A stretch of 64,000 bases of DNA, from assembly GCA_963377175.1 (NCBI GenBank), contig CAUJNA010002891.1, positions 724,222 to 788,221 of the forward strand, given 5' to 3'. A model generated the notes under the pieces. It had not been told where the DNA came from. It worked only from the letters and a program-made list of their open reading frames with translations, and did not search any database. This document shows positions 1-12,566 of the stretch, piece by piece. The position numbers and the translations under genes are program-made. This DNA comes from Effrenium voratum. Taxonomy: Eukaryota; Sar; Dinophyceae; Suessiales; Symbiodiniaceae. How positions within the stretch are numbered: position 1 is the stretch's first letter; every line of letters starts with the position of its first letter.

Positions 1-1080
1 ACTGGAGCAGGAGAACTCCAATTTTAGTGACCGCTGCTCCCCTCGCCGAGTGGAGCAAGGACTGCATCAAGGCTATGGTGGCTGCCGCTGCTCTGATATT
101 GCCACTGAAGCTTGAGCATGGGTTTTAAAGACCATGCCCTGGGACCCCTGACAGGTGCAGCATGAGGCTGTGGAACCAGGTGCTTTGGGACTTGCTGCCG
201 GGTTGCGTGACGAGGCTTGAAAAATCACACACAAGCCAACTTAGAAAACCCGCCTGTGCCGTGGAAATGGGAACCCAACCTCACTCCCGCAGCGATGAAA
301 TCGAACCCTTCCGATGCGAATCCGCCTCCAGGCAGGTCTGCAACACGAGCCTTGCAATGCTCAATCCTCCTCATCCAACCCTGGAGGCTGTCATGCATGA
401 TACAGATTCTCGGTTGCTTTCTGCTCCCCTGCTAAAAGTTTAGCGTTTAGTGGTTCAATGGAAGTTAAAGTCCTAACATCCCAGCAAAATGCACCAAAGT
501 ATTGGATATCCATCTATGACGCATGATACATGTTGGATATCCATCCATTGATTCGCTCCACAGAGACATGATGGCACGTGTAATTCTAACCTACCTCATC
601 CAGGGGTCACGATACTTCCCAAACATTGCACCAGCCACCGCCGGTCAAGCGTCCGGAAAATTCGACTGCCTATCCCTGGTGGATTCCTGCCCAAAAAAGA
701 ACTCTTGAAATGGCAACATGAGACTGCAATGTTAAAGGCAAATGAAGGCAAATGTAAAAGGACCCCTGTAATTGCGAGCCACGCAGTGGACGCGGCAACA
801 TCAGTGTTCTGTTTCTTTGTGGGAAAGTTCGTGAGTCTGAATGTCGTAAAATGGGTAACTCTCTTTGTATATCGTTTCAAGGAACACCGAAAGAATCATG
901 TGCTTCAAACCTTAATTGGCCATAGACGTGTAATTTTGAGCAACCTCTGCCAAAACCCGTGTTGAAAGTTGCCACTTGCCAAGCCTGAATGGCAAACTCT
1001 TCTCCATCAAGCATTGGAATTGTGTGCATAAGTTCAAGTTCCTTATAGTTCCTTACAAGTTGGTTGTGTGCCCAAAGTCA
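1..1080. other. No gene recognised
   Basis: Short frames only (under 95 codons), overlapping on both strands. No splice-bounded exon or repeat seen. Confidence 0.5.
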
Positions 1081-1084
1081 TGCC

Positions 1085-1190
1085 CCCTCTTCACATCCAG
1101 GGCTGAGCAAACCTCCACTTCGACCCAAGAGACAGCTGCGCCGCCGGAGCCAGCTTCGACCTCCCAGGGCCCCAAAATGGTTCACAGCCA
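1085..1190 (-). CDS. Weak candidate exon VEVEVCSALDVKR
   Basis: Minus-strand frame reads WEVEAGSGGAAVSWVEVEVC then SALDVKRG without stops in a G+C-rich patch. No splice sites are clear, and the plus strand also reads a Ser/Thr/Pro-rich frame. Confidence 0.2.
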
Positions 1191-2467
1191 AATTCGCCCA
1201 GCCTGGCAGTTGATACCTCAGCATTGTGATTGGTGGCCATCTGCAAATCCGAACGCCGTGTGTCCCAAACTCACTCTGAAATAGTTTGAAAGATGCTGGG
1301 TGAATGGCCGCATCCCCAGAGATGATATAGGCGCGCAAAGCAGTTTGGTTTGACAACTCGGCGCGCAGCCCTTTCCCTGGTCCAAAATGCCCACACGAAG
1401 ACAATTGCTCAAGGTTCCACACCGTCCAACTCGCTTCACCAACACCTCCTAGCATTCATGTTAATTTGGCTTCCCCTCAGCCCAGTTCCCCGACTTTGCC
1501 AATTGCTGTGCTTCTGAGATTTGACGTGGACCACTTCCTGGACCACTGCTCTCATTTTCCTGACGCTAAGCTACGCAGCAACCATGTGAGTCTGGCTAGA
1601 AGGACGGAGAGGCGACCAAAAAGCCGTAGAGCCTAGAAGTAGACTCAATGGGAAGTTCCAGTTCTACAATTTATGTGCGTGGACATGCAGCAGAGTTCCC
1701 CATTCACCACCTCAAGAATATACTGGCTGGGAGGGGACACCCCGACCCATCAAACATTAAGACACGTTCCGCCCACGCCTGGCCGAGCGATAGGCAGCTT
1801 CTGCCTTAGCTCAGGCCGACAAAGCTGCACATAAGCCGGGCAAGATCCTTGCAAGATGACTCATGTCCTATGAGGTAGCGGAAAATATCAAGCAAGTGGA
1901 AGTTTTGAAACATGAGCCGCCGACGAGCATATCACCACCGAATCCGACAATGAAGTATGCAGAAAATGTGCATACGTGTGTATACTACATAAAGCAACAA
2001 ATACATGTGTATATCATGTATGTGTGTACGTATTTATAAATACATATACACATTCTGAGTGTAGCTGCAATACATACAACATGCACAATCCGTACTTACA
2101 ATGCCACCAAGGGGACAAAATTGCAGCCCTACATCGGATGCGCGCCTGCGCACCGATTTGACCGGTACTGTACGTTCGGGCCCAACCACCAGCATTTATC
2201 CGCATTGTAGAAGTCTGTAGAAGTCGGCAGAAACTCCCATAAACCTCAGCCTCAAACCCCCTCGAACCTGAAAGTGCCAGGCACACTCATCCTGCCAGTG
2301 AGCAAACCACACGTGCTGCGGGAATATGTACAGCATGTATGATGCGTTGCACATGTAAAGCGTGAAGCGCGTACAACATTCAGAAGACAAGGCCTAAGTA
2401 GGGCTTTCCACCCCAAGCCAGTCATGTCGAAATGGCGCCATCCCTTCGGGAGACGAGGTGCTGTTAG

Positions 2468-2545
2468 CTGCGCAGCCTGAACGGCGGCGTCGTTGCCAAC
2501 CTGCCAATGAAATGCGGCGGTCGAAGAGTCGGAGTGCCTCCAGGT
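2468..2545 (-). CDS. Weak candidate exon ALRLFDRRISL
   Basis: Minus-strand reading SNLEALRLFDRRISLAG with acceptor-like CTGGAG|G and GC/GT donors nearby. Two other frames are also open. Confidence 0.25.
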
Positions 2546-3485
2546 TTGAGGGCGCGGGAACTGGTGACCCATTTAAAGGTCCCCATGGGCTCCCATGGCT
2601 GGGCTCCTGGCACCCCATGAGGGGTATGGGAAAGGCGGATTGCCTGAAAGCACTCGAAAACATGATCAATCCCCTAACTAGGCCGCCGGTCAAGGCCCTT
2701 GTACAGACTGTTGTTCTCTTTCCCTCACAATTTGCCTACAGGCTCGGGAAATCCGAGGCGAGCCCCTTTTGGGCTGACATGGGTACCGGGTACATAGAAA
2801 TCCGCCAGTGTTTCATGTTTTGCATTTCTTTGGGGCCCTGCCCGCCTGCGGAACACCCCTATTTTCTAAACAAGGAATGGCTCTTAAGCAGCAACACAAC
2901 CAAGCCTGCATCAGCTGACACAAGGGCCCGTTGATTGCTCCATTCACCTTTGTGCACAGAAGCCGGCAGACAACGACTGCCAAATTCTCGATGTCGGTTC
3001 CACTGGACCAGCTGGGACATGAATGATTCGATGCAAGATTGCCAAAAGCCACCGCTTCAGAGATTCGCTAAACATGATGGCAGGGGGCTGTGGGGATTTG
3101 TGGAACACTTCAACGCAACACGGAATTAGTTCCAAGAATGTGAGGCGCCACATCCAAAGCATGACAACCGCCTGGCCGCCTAAACCATGCCTAGAAGTGG
3201 GTCATAAACAACAACGGGGACTGTGACAAGAGGGATAAACCCAGAGGGGTAGCCAAAAAGGTCAAGAGAGACACCCCAAGAGACCATCAAACATCTACAA
3301 ACTGTGGAATTGTTCCAAAACCAAAAATAAGAATTGGATCCCCAAGTAAAGGACCTACATCTCGGCTTTTTTAATCCCCAGTATCATCCGCTTTATCTTG
3401 AAAAAGATTCAATCCATATTGGCCCAGGTGATGAAAACCCATTAAGGAGGGAGAAACACGGACCGCTCAAAGCGGGCGGCCACGC

Positions 3486-3580
3486 CTGCCGCAGCCACAG
3501 CGCAGCCAGCGCCTGCGCCTGCGCCGCCAGCAGCGGCGGCTCCAAGCGCTGCGCCAAGCGCAGGTAGCACAACGCCACGC
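3486..3580 (-). CDS. Downstream gene, exon CYLRLAQRLEPPLLAAQAQA
   Basis: After acceptor TTTCCAG|G it reads VALCYLRLAQRLEPP then LLAAQAQALAALWLRQ, GC donor GGCAG|GCGTGG. The reading continues AWPPALS. A TPR-like helix pair is plausible. A family A element ends about 26 nt upstream of the acceptor. Confidence 0.55.
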
Positions 3581-3606
3581 CTGGAAACGGAGCAGCCAAG
3601 GTGAAT

Positions 3607-3722
3607 TGGCCATGGGTCAAAAGCCCATACCCCCAGTGAACATCTCAATCCCCACTAAAAAAAACTAAAATGGGTGGTGCACCTACCCCAAAATGGTTCC
3701 ATTGGTTTTGACCCACAGCCAA
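3607..3722. mobile_element. Family A inverted-repeat element (copy 1)
   Basis: Ends TGGCCATGGGTCAAAA and TTTTGACCCACAGCCA form imperfect terminal inverted repeats. The interior resembles the copies at 7.7 and 57.4 kb (CCCATACCCCCA, CCCCACTAAAA, GGGTGGTG). No coding capacity, so MITE- or introner-like. It lies 26 nt upstream of a minus-strand exon. Confidence 0.7.
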
Positions 3723-4098
3723 CTGTCTTGCTTGAGTCATAGTCAAAACTAGGTACAAACATAGTGCACCCAGAACCACGTAAAGAACTAAGAAGGCGGC
3801 CATGGTTGGGATCGTCCCTCACTAACCTTCATCTACCCAGGTTTTGTTGTGGCTCAGCTGGGAATGAGAAATGGAATGACCCTTATAAATCATCCCTTGT
3901 GGTTTCCTTTGAGGGAAGCCCTGGGTTCACTCCCTGATTCGCTGCTGAGCGCCAGCAATAGCAAGACATCCTCAAAGTAGATGTTGGAACTGTGCGGTGG
4001 TTGGAAAGAAGCGGAAAAAACGGTGGTTCTCCTTGCTTGGGCCCACCTAGAAACGGGTACCCTCAAAATGCACAAGCCCGTTTGAGCACCCAAGATAC

Positions 4099-4152
4099 CT
4101 CGGCCGAGGCACTCAGCGCCGGCCCCTGGCACTGCGCCTCCTCCGCCAGGCC
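4099..4152 (-). CDS. Downstream gene, exon GLAEEAQCQGPALSASAE
   Basis: 54 nt in phase 0, acceptor GCGGAG|G, strong donor GCCGAG|GTATCT. G+C-rich, helical, same style as its neighbours. Confidence 0.5.
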
Positions 4153-5429
4153 CTCCGCGCGAATTGAAACCAAACCCGAAATTGGGCTTTCCCGGGAGCC
4201 GGAAAAACTAGCAAAGGTTTGTGCTTGCACTCGCTGAGGTTGAAGCATTCGATTGTTCATGAATTGGCAATGGATTCCAGGAGGTTTTCCAGGAAGTGAG
4301 GTTTTTGCATGGCTCTTTGGACGTCATACTGTGCAGGCAAGGTTCCCAGGTGCTCAAAGGCTTCACAGTGCCCACTGCACAGGCCATTTTGGAGTTCCCC
4401 TTGCCTCCCCACACCGGGGCAGGGCTGTGGGAAAGACCGCCTTTTTGGATTGGCCAAACCGGTGATGTTTATCCAACAGGCGCAAACGTCCATCAAAACC
4501 CCAGCACTTTCGCCGAGGGCAGCCAAAGAACAGGGCAGCAGCCTGTAACCAAGCCGAAGCACACGCAGAGGACAACCCAGAAGCGGCCTTTGCCGGAGCA
4601 AAAGCCACGAAAAACAAAGCGAAAAAAAGGACGAACCAATGCACGAAAAGGGTTTGCCGGGACAAACCCAATTCGGGTCAGGCCCGCCCTATGTAGCATG
4701 CGGATATCAGTACCGACAGGGCATGTAAAAAAATGTAGCCACAAGCTCAATCAGCCGGCTCACAAGAGGAAGTAATCCGGAGGGCCAAGCACATCCAAGC
4801 ATTCGGGGAGTCCTGGTGAGGCGGAAGCACAGACTGCACGCAGGGCGCCAAGGGCAAGTAAGAGAGGAAGCCCTCCAACTTTGGCAAGAAGCGGATACGA
4901 ACAGGCCCAGGGCGCACCACGAGAAGCAAGTGACCACCAAAAATGCCAAACATCACATCCGGCAACTCCACGCTACAAAGAAAGGCCCACAATAAGGATG
5001 TTCATGCCGGAGACAAAGCCGAAGCCGAAGGGGGCCGCTGCTCAGCCACTGAAATCGCGTATTGGACAAAGCTGCACACCATACCGACAAAGAAGCTCTC
5101 CTGGCCGGAAAGTTGATCACTGAAGATGCAGCGCCCCGTCCGGGGAGGACGGGTTTTGTGGACGTCCAACCTTCCATCGGAGGAATAGCTGGACCCCGGG
5201 GCGCGACCTCAGGCAAATGGCTTTTGAGCCTAGATGCCTAAACTGGTGATGTTTAAGACCACCGCGGTCCTTTCGAGACTCACCCCCCTCGTGTGAAGGT
5301 AGCCTCTATCCATGTCATCTGTGCGCGCCGCACTTTGTGCGGTCTTTAAACACCAAAAGGGAAACGTATGGGAGCCCTGTAAAGCATTCAGCTTCTGGGG
5401 ACAGCGGCCGTACGAGTTCTTCAACCCCA

Positions 5430-5500
5430 GGAGCTTCCCATCGCGGGTCCGCCTCCGCCTCTCCCGGCAGGCGCAGCAGCCGAAACCCACAGGCCCGAGG
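5430..5500 (-). CDS. Downstream gene, candidate exon LRLPGEAEADPRWEAPG
   Basis: Minus-strand reading GFRLLRLPGEAEADPRWEAP in a G+C-rich patch, with a possible GT donor CTGGG|GTTGAA. An internal acceptor GGAGAG|G would leave AEADPRWEAPG. Other frames are open. Confidence 0.3.
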
Positions 5501-6113
5501 CCTGGCACTGGTTGGCGTTTTCCCGGACGGTCAAAACGCCACTCCACGACTTTGCACCAGACCCACGGATTTCTGGAGGCAGAAATTGTTGCACCTCAGT
5601 CTTGTTGTTTCGGCCTTTGACCCCTCATCTACCCTTGATTTATCCGTTCACGCTGTGTTCCGGGTTTATCTCAAAGGACATGGTCTGTCTGGTGGCGAAG
5701 AGGAAACCTACACTTTAAGAGTGGGCGTACATATGCTCGAACAAGATGGTCCAAACAAGACAAATCTGTTCGTTGCATGGTTGTGCAAGTTCCGAAGATG
5801 CAGTTGGTGTTCAGGCATCTGAAACCATTTACTTGTTGCTGCACACATCTTGCCAAATGTCGAGTATGTAGGTGTCCCTTCGTTGATGCATCCCAAGTCA
5901 TTTCATTTTTGGGTTTCTGGCGTGTTGCAGTCAGCATACCAATATGGCGATCCAAGATCCAGCTCACCTAATGGCAAAAGTTGTGCCTCCCAACAAGAAT
6001 CCCCATTTTCATCAACCTAGGGACCGGCTTATTCAAAGGACAGGGCGACAAACCCTTCAGCAATCCACCTCCAAGCGTCAGCTCTGACGGCCAGCTGCGT
6101 CAGACTCAAACTC

Positions 6114-6167
6114 CCGCCTCGTGAAGCGCCGGCTGCGGCGCAGTGCAAACACGGCCTGGCTGGCCGC
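6114..6167 (-). CDS. Downstream gene, exon AASQAVFALRRSRRFTRR
   Basis: After acceptor ATGAG|G in phase 0 the frame reads AASQAVFALRRSRRFTRR. It runs open to a stop at about 6082, so this could also be a terminal exon ending EFESDAAGRQS. Donor provisional. Confidence 0.4.
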
Positions 6168-7404
6168 CTCATGGAGGCTGGGAAAGCCAACACCTGGCCA
6201 GGCAGCCACTCAAAAACCCACGTTTTTCAGGGCTGTTCAACATGGAGGGTTGTCCAATCCCAAATCCAAGAATCTCAAATGAAGAATGGCTATCCTTTCG
6301 TAGCCCGATGGAAGGACGGGGTGCCTTTGAACAGCCCGGCTTTGTCCAGCCCCCAGCCTCTTTACTTAGCCCCCCTCTTTAGCCCGTTAAAGGTCCCCTG
6401 CGCTAAATGGGCAAAGGCTTTAAGATTGGCCACCAAACAGAGGTCAGGGAGTTGGAGGGTGAATTCAGTGCGGATTTGCAATTCTATGATGCGAACGCAC
6501 TGGAGGAGGGCCGGGGCAGATGTAAGTTATAATTGCGGCCCAACATTCCCGTCCAGTTGTGTGAGGCTTCGGTTTGGACTCTGTGGGCAGGGGATGGCCT
6601 AGCCGTGCTTTTGTTGTCCACCTTCTGTCGAAATGCTCAGAACAATGTTTTGACAAGTAGCACATCCATTTCCCCAGAGGAGATGTACCAGTCCCGCCCT
6701 GAGCAACAAACACACATCCATTGGCTTCTGGACCTCATTTCCTGCACATCCTCTTCCACTTTGGCCCTTGATTCTTTGTTGGCCCAGGGCTCCCCATGTC
6801 TCGCCTTGCCACAGCGCCACCTCCAAGACTTCGGACGCCTTCGCAATCTTGGGCTCCAGGGTGGATGCCACCTATAACGACTTAGGCGATTCCTACGCTC
6901 AGCAACACACCCAACAAACAACAGTTCAAACAGCGGAGCCCAGTTGTTGAGCTTATGATGTGCTTCCTCTTTTGTTGGCCTTCTCAGCTTACCTTTCGGA
7001 TTTCAGGTCCTCTAGGGCATGAAGGGGTGAAAAGAAGAGTTTGGGCGGCCCAGAGGCATAAACTGGCACGCCACAATATTCTTTCCAATGTGAAGGTGCA
7101 ACAACTGGTGTTTACGAGCTAATCTGACAGCCCTTTACAGATCGCAAGAAGCGCCCTATCGCCGATTGCAATGCAACAGTTGCAATCAGAATACGTCACA
7201 TATGCAGAGCATGGCATCTGCAATTGAGTCACTCAGGTTTTAGCACATGCTCTTACCCAAGCATGGAGGTTGGAGAACCGTCGCATGGTACAATCCTGGG
7301 TCTGCCGGGTGTGGCCAATTTCCTAAGTCGGCCATTGCCAAACAAACACATATCGAAATCGCCAACAAACAATCAACCATCAAATAATCAGAACTCGTAA
7401 TCCT

Positions 7405-7520
7405 CCCAACCCCTTCCGCCCCTTCCGCCCCTTCCACCCCTTCCACCCCTTCCACCTCTTCCCCTTCCCTCCCCTTCCACCACCTCCACCTCCACCCCAC
7501 GACCTGTCCCCCCCCCCCCC
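7405..7520. repeat. CCCTTCCNC pyrimidine minisatellite and poly-C
   Basis: Roughly 9-bp repeats of CCCCTTCC(A/G)CC followed by a run of Cs. Confidence 0.8.
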
Positions 7521-7538
7521 GTCCATCGCGTCCAGTGC

Positions 7539-7613
7539 CTCCTCCAGGTACGGCGCGCAGCGGAGCAGCGCCAGTGCCGAGAGGTAGCCTTCCAGGGCTA
7601 CCGTGGCTTCCAG
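7539..7613 (-). CDS. Downstream gene, exon ALEGYLSALALLRCAPYLEE
   Basis: 75 nt in phase 0, reading LEATVALEGYLSALALLRCA then PYLEE, acceptor CTGCCAG|, GC donor GAGGAG|GCACTG. Strongly helical. A family A element ends its inverted repeat about 90 nt upstream of the acceptor. Confidence 0.6.
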
Positions 7614-7702
7614 CTGGCAGGGCTCACCTCGGCGCTCGTGGCCGGGACCCCCAAAGGCCCCCCCCGAAAGTTTCTAGAAAGAAGCGGCCAAAGATGGACT
7701 CA

Positions 7703-7785
7703 TGGCTGTGGGTCAAAACCAATGGTACCGTTTTGGGGTAGGTGCACCACCCAACTGGGGGGTACGGGATTTTGACCCATGGCCA
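7703..7785. mobile_element. Family A inverted-repeat element (copy 2)
   Basis: TGGCTGTGGGTCAAAACC at one end and TTTTGACCCATGGCCA at the other. A shortened, reverse-oriented relative of copies 1 and 3 sharing AATGGTACC(G/A)TTTTGG. Confidence 0.7.
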
Positions 7786-8053
7786 GATGGCTACTCCTCT
7801 CAACTCACGAAGAGTAGGAGCAATCGTGGAGTGGTAAGCACTCGAATGAGTTGTTGGCCAATGTCAGAGCTCCTGAAATGTCAAACTACAAGTGTTGGTG
7901 GTGCGCAATGTTGGTCTTCCACCTAGTGTTTCACGGCAGGCCACTTGAGCTGGTTTGCTCCACATGGAAAGCACTCCGGACAACAAGAAGCTGCACGTAG
8001 CTCTGAACCTTTGCACTGCACAAACAAAAAGCACAAGGAACAAGGAAGAAGGG

Positions 8054-8081
8054 ACGGAAGGAGGGAAGAAAGAAAGAAACA

Positions 8082-8137
<56 letters not shown>

Positions 8138-8154
8138 AATAATATTTAAAAAAA

Positions 8155-8247
<93 letters not shown>

Positions 8248-8268
8248 ATATTTAAAAAAGAAGAACGA

Positions 8269-8356
<88 letters not shown>

Positions 8357-8385
8357 AATAATATTAAGAAAAGAAGAAAGAAAGA
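8054..8385. repeat. GAAA microsatellite with higher-order spacers
   Basis: GAAA repeated, broken three times by AT-rich spacers containing AATATT(T)AA(A/G)AAAAG at about 8137, 8245 and 8355, giving a higher-order period of about 108-110 bp. Long frames here are artefacts. Confidence 0.9.
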
Positions 8386-8393
8386 AACCAAGA

Positions 8394-8480
<87 letters not shown>

Positions 8481-8655
8481 GAAGCAAGGAAGCAAGGAAG
8501 CAAGGAAGCAAGGAAGCAAGGAAGCAAGGAAGCAAGGAAGCAAGTAAGCACGGAAGCAAGGAAGCGAGGAAGCAAGGAAGCGAGGAAGCAAGGAAGAAAG
8601 GAAGCAAGGAAGAAGCCAGGAAACAAGGAAGCAAGGACGCAAAAGGCAGGGAGGA

Positions 8656-8690
<35 letters not shown>
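8394..8690. repeat. GCAA then GGAAGCAA microsatellite
   Basis: Perfect GCAA repeats to about 8480, passing into degenerate GGAAGCAA octamers and then GAAA again. Confidence 0.9.
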
Positions 8691-8696
<6 letters not shown>

Positions 8697-9449
8697 GCAA
8701 GAGAGCAAGACAACAAGAAGCAAACAGCAACAAAGCAGGTCGAGAAAGCAAAAAAGAGAAAAGCGCAAGCAAGAAGCTTGAAAGGACAAAAGCAACGGTC
8801 AAGCTAAAGCGCGGGCGCAAGTCTTCACCGTGATTCACACTTGTGCCAAGGACGTCCTGGTGCGCATGCCGCTCTTCTGCAGAAAGCCATCTTAAGAGCT
8901 CTTCCCAAATGGGTGTCTTTTCTCAAGGTATCAAGGTTGGTGCTGGTTTTCGAGAAGCGCTAAAGAGAAACCACCCGATTTTGGGCGTTCCCACATTTGG
9001 GTGTGTCAAAATATGGGACCCCAAAATCGTGGTTTCCTTCTTGGTTTCCCCTCCAACCATCCTGAAAGCTCATTTGGAGACAAACGCAATGGGCTGTTTG
9101 CAAGGCCCGAGTTCCGCCAGCCAGCTGGGCCAAAGCCACCAAGAAGGGCCCCAAGCTCCACATGGGACGATCCTGATGGCATCCATGCCAGGAAAAGAAC
9201 CTGCCCCTCCTTGAGAGATATAAAACCTTTCCAACCAACTGTGAGATTGCTTGGGCCCTTGAGTCATCAAATCCCGGCATTGAATATTAAAGAGTCCAAC
9301 GGCGGGGGATTTCTGATCCTAGTCAGCAATCCGTAGTGGGCACCGGCTACAAGGCACACCGCTACCATCTGTCAAAAGGAATAAGGATTGACTTTTGTAC
9401 AACCCGGACAGAATGGGCCCTTCGCTCGCCAAGGTACACGGCATCTCAC

Positions 9450-9528
9450 CCAAAGCTGCCAGCACGGCAGCCACACCACCCGCTTCATGAGCAGCCAGCA
9501 ACTCTGCAGCAAGAGGTTCCTTAGAAAT
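9450..9528 (-). CDS. Downstream gene, exon AAELLAAHEAGGVAAVLAAL
   Basis: Reads ISKEPLAAELLAAHEAGG then VAAVLAALG, acceptor CAGACAG|, donor TTTGG|GTGAGA. It follows the WEPEAF exon directly in frame. Ala/Leu-rich helices. Confidence 0.6.
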
Positions 9529-9931
9529 CTGTCTGAGGTGCACTAGTTGAGGGCCGCAAGGTACATCTAAACCGGGCTCTAAACCCGGATGTCCCGAAAT
9601 GACATTTAAAAAAGAAAAGAAAAAGAAATGGAACCTAATCAGCACCCAACAACTGTACGCTTGCACTGGCTGCTGCCTGTTTTCGAGAGCAATCAGTGCT
9701 GAAGCTAGGTTGACGGAGGACCCTTCGCCAGCGATCGCATGGTCTATGCGTGCTCTAGGACAGGTACTTGGCCATGGCAAATGACTAGAATAATTAGCAC
9801 CAAACTGAAACCAGTGGACCAAGCTGACCTACACACTGGCCACTTTTCACCTGTCTCTGACCTGCAAGCTGACCTATCCACCGAAAACCACCTGCCCGCA
9901 GGGTAAACACGCCAGGCACCTGGCCACCTAC

Positions 9932-10015
9932 CTGTCCGTCAAACGGACGAGCGGCGCGCTCGTCCTTGCAGGCCGCAGTGACGTCGATGAAGGCCTCCGG
10001 CTCCCAGGAAGGGAC
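9932..10015 (-). CDS. Downstream gene, exon WEPEAFIDVTAACKDERAA
   Basis: 84 nt in phase 0, starting VPSWEPEAFIDVTAACKDE and ending RAARPFDGQ, with excellent sites (TTGCCGCAG|G and GGACAG|GTAGGT). The W-x-PEAFIDV-x-x-AC motif should be searchable. Joins in phase 0 to the next exon. Confidence 0.65.
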
Positions 10016-10330
10016 CTGCGGCAAGGAATTTGGACCCTGACATCGGGGAATGTTGGGTTCCACTACCCCAAAACCAGCCCCTGGTGGTTTATGGAATTTG
10101 CTTCGTCCGATCTGTCTCTTTTTGTGCAGCGCCCCCCTGACTGACCCACAACGGAGGGGACACAGGTTCAAAACCAGCAAACACGCAGTACAGCTGGCTT
10201 GCAGATGGAAGCCCAAAGCATAAAGGCACAGCGAGCATGGCCGGTATACATGCAAAGCATCGAGCCTACTGCACCAAAGCATCTGCATTTGCAAGGCAAA
10301 AGACACGCGCTGTTTTAGCCCCAAGTCGGC

Positions 10331-10378
10331 CTCCTCCTCAAGATCCCGACGCAGCACTTGCAGAGAAGCCTGCAGAGC
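10331..10378 (-). CDS. Downstream gene, exon ALQASLQVLRRDLEEE
   Basis: 48 nt in phase 0, acceptor TTCCCAG|G, GC donor GAGGAG|GCCGAC. Coiled-coil-like heptads. Confidence 0.5.
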
Positions 10379-11178
10379 CTGGGAAGGCACCGGTTGCGCT
10401 TTATTTCGAGTAAACCGAGAAGCGCCAAGGGCCACATCTGTCACGACATGTCACGACTTTCCCGTGTTCAACGGGCCGGAAACGGGGGGGAGGGGGGGCA
10501 ATGGCTAAGGGGCCACTTCAGCTCGATCCTTACCTTTGCGACGCGTGAGCTCCCTTTCTACTCGAAGGCCCCGGTCAGCAATTGCTGAGCCAAAGGCCGT
10601 GGGCGGATGTTACATGTACTTAGATGGCCTAGAGTCAAGTGGCCGTGTTGATTTCTGCGGACTCTCGATTGACTCTGAACCTGCTCAGACTTTGCCGTCC
10701 CGTAGCTCAAGCACTCACATGTCTGGGACCAGGTCTTTCGCATTTAGGCTCAGGGCTACATGCAAAAGCCACCTGCTTTACGCGAGAGCCCTCCAAATCA
10801 GCTGGCGATTTTTGAACTGGACACAGGTATCCTTTCAGGGGCCCTGAGTATTGGCACGGGTTTCTGATCATGCTGGGCCCGTAGACTTCTCTCAGCCGAA
10901 GGTGCCACCGGGCATCGAGAGCCTTAAGGAACACGCCAAAGCCCAGCCTTTTTAACCAGGGGCTCGGATCGAAGGGTTTTGAGGACTTGGGGGGGTTGCT
11001 GGGGGTCTTAATGTGCCTCCCGGAAAATATTTATCGCTCTCTTGCCTTCTCGACGGCAACAGCGCGGCCGCATCTGGGACAACGCGGCCTGACAGATGCC
11101 GACGGCATCCGACGGCTGGGAGGCTCTCGCTCACCAACTGCTTTTGCGGCAACCAACCACCCCTGGGTTTGAGCATAC

Positions 11179-11239
11179 CTTGCGACAATCAAAAGTGACT
11201 CCAATCTGCCAGCCACTTCATGGACACGCAAATGCGAGG
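11179..11239 (-). CDS. Downstream gene, exon VHEVAGRLESLLIVAR
   Basis: Acceptor TTTCCTTAG|, donor CGCAAG|GTATGC, reading SHLRVHEVAGRLESLLIVAR. A later donor (GTTG|GTGAGC) would add YAQTQGWLVAAKAV. The phase differs from the other exons in the train. Confidence 0.5.
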
Positions 11240-12017
11240 CTAAGGAAACATCACGCGTTCGAAACGCGGCACAACACATAGTCTCTCAAATTCCCGCAAA
11301 TCAGCTCGGATTTATCGACGCAAAAGCAAATTCAGGGGAACTATTCCTCCTGGCTTACATCACCGATGCCAGCTTGGCTGGGATGACGGGAATATCACAT
11401 CTCTGAGGACCTTGTCTTTTACTCTTTTACTCGCTTTCACGACAATCATTGGAAATGGGGGCAGCTTGGAAGGGGAATCGGAAGCATTCTGCTTAGAACC
11501 GAAGCATTTCGCTTTGTTCGCAAGTCTCACCGAATTGCTGGATTTTGAAAAGGATCAAACAAGCAAATCCAAAGCACCGTTACTTTGTGAGGCGCAAGCG
11601 ACATGCTAACCCCTGCACCCCAGGTCTGCGGCCTCTGTTCAGTGTCGTTCACCTCACCAGCGCGGAAACGCCGGCAGATGAGGCTCCTTGGAGCCGTGGC
11701 AGCTCGATGCCGCTCAGTGTGCCAGGGCACCGCCCGGGCCAACATTGCAGGCAAACCCGTTCCATGACCGAAGAGAAAAAACACACACACAGGACGTGGG
11801 TTGGGCTATCAGCAGATCTGGTTCCGGAGCCGGAATCCCGAAACCGCGGTGGGTTGGTTTTGGTTGGGGGGGTGTTTCCGCTACTATTACGAGTACTTGT
11901 GAATGATGTGCGTTCGTAGCGTGCCTGCAAAGCAAAGCAATCTGACTGAGCATCCCGTTGTCTCTGCTTGCAGGACTTGCAAGCAAGCCAATTGCAGCCG
12001 AGCATCGCATCGTCGGC

Positions 12018-12068
12018 CCGCACATCGGCCAGCGCGGCAAGGTACTCCGAAGACTGCTGCTGAACTGC
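12018..12068 (-). CDS. Downstream gene, exon SSEYLAALADVR
   Basis: Starts at acceptor GATGCAG|G in phase 0 and reads AVQQQSSEYLAALADVR. The frame stays open through ADDAMLGCNWLACK, so the donor (here CGG|GCCGAC) is provisional. Confidence 0.5.
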
Positions 12069-12566
12069 CTGCATCAGCAATGTCACTCTGATCTGGGAAT
12101 GTACAGTCCAAAGCAGGTGGTCCTTTTGCCGCCGTGGAAGAAGCTTGAAGCCTATACGTTTGGGGTCCCAGCATTTGTCAACAAGGTTCAAAGTATCTCG
12201 AGCATCAAATTCTTCCCGAGTATCTCTTGTTTCCCCACGCACGGCTGCACACGACATCGACACCGCACGCCCAAGCATCATATTCACAGCACCAAGAACA
12301 TGTCACATTTGTTGTCCTTGTTGCTCGCATGGCGCGAAGTGTTTTGATCTTGAGCAGTGGCCTCTCTGGGCCTAGAACCACCAATTGCTGTTTCAAACAA
12401 CCACCCAGCCTGAGGTTTTGCGGCATAGGCCCCCGCAACAAGCACTGACTCGGGCTCCCAGCCTGCCACTCAGCCTCGCTGCTGGGCCATAGGCTCGGCA
12501 TCCTGGGCAGGGAGCCTTCAAAACCAAAGGGGACCCAACCTGAGGAAACCGGGAGGCTTTCCCCTC

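Noticed and set aside
4296..5230. Plus-strand 159-codon frame and following readings (HRLHAGRQGQVREEALQLW, GKLITEDAAPRPGRTGFVDV)
   Set aside because: Protein-like pieces in shifting frames, but minus-strand exons of the downstream train bracket the region and no family is recognisable; too weak to call.
6599..6871. Minus frame with KIAKASEVLEVALWQGE and, after a shift, NKESRAKVEEDVQEMRS
   Set aside because: Looks like a frameshifted relic, but short and with no splice sites or family; not listed as a gene.
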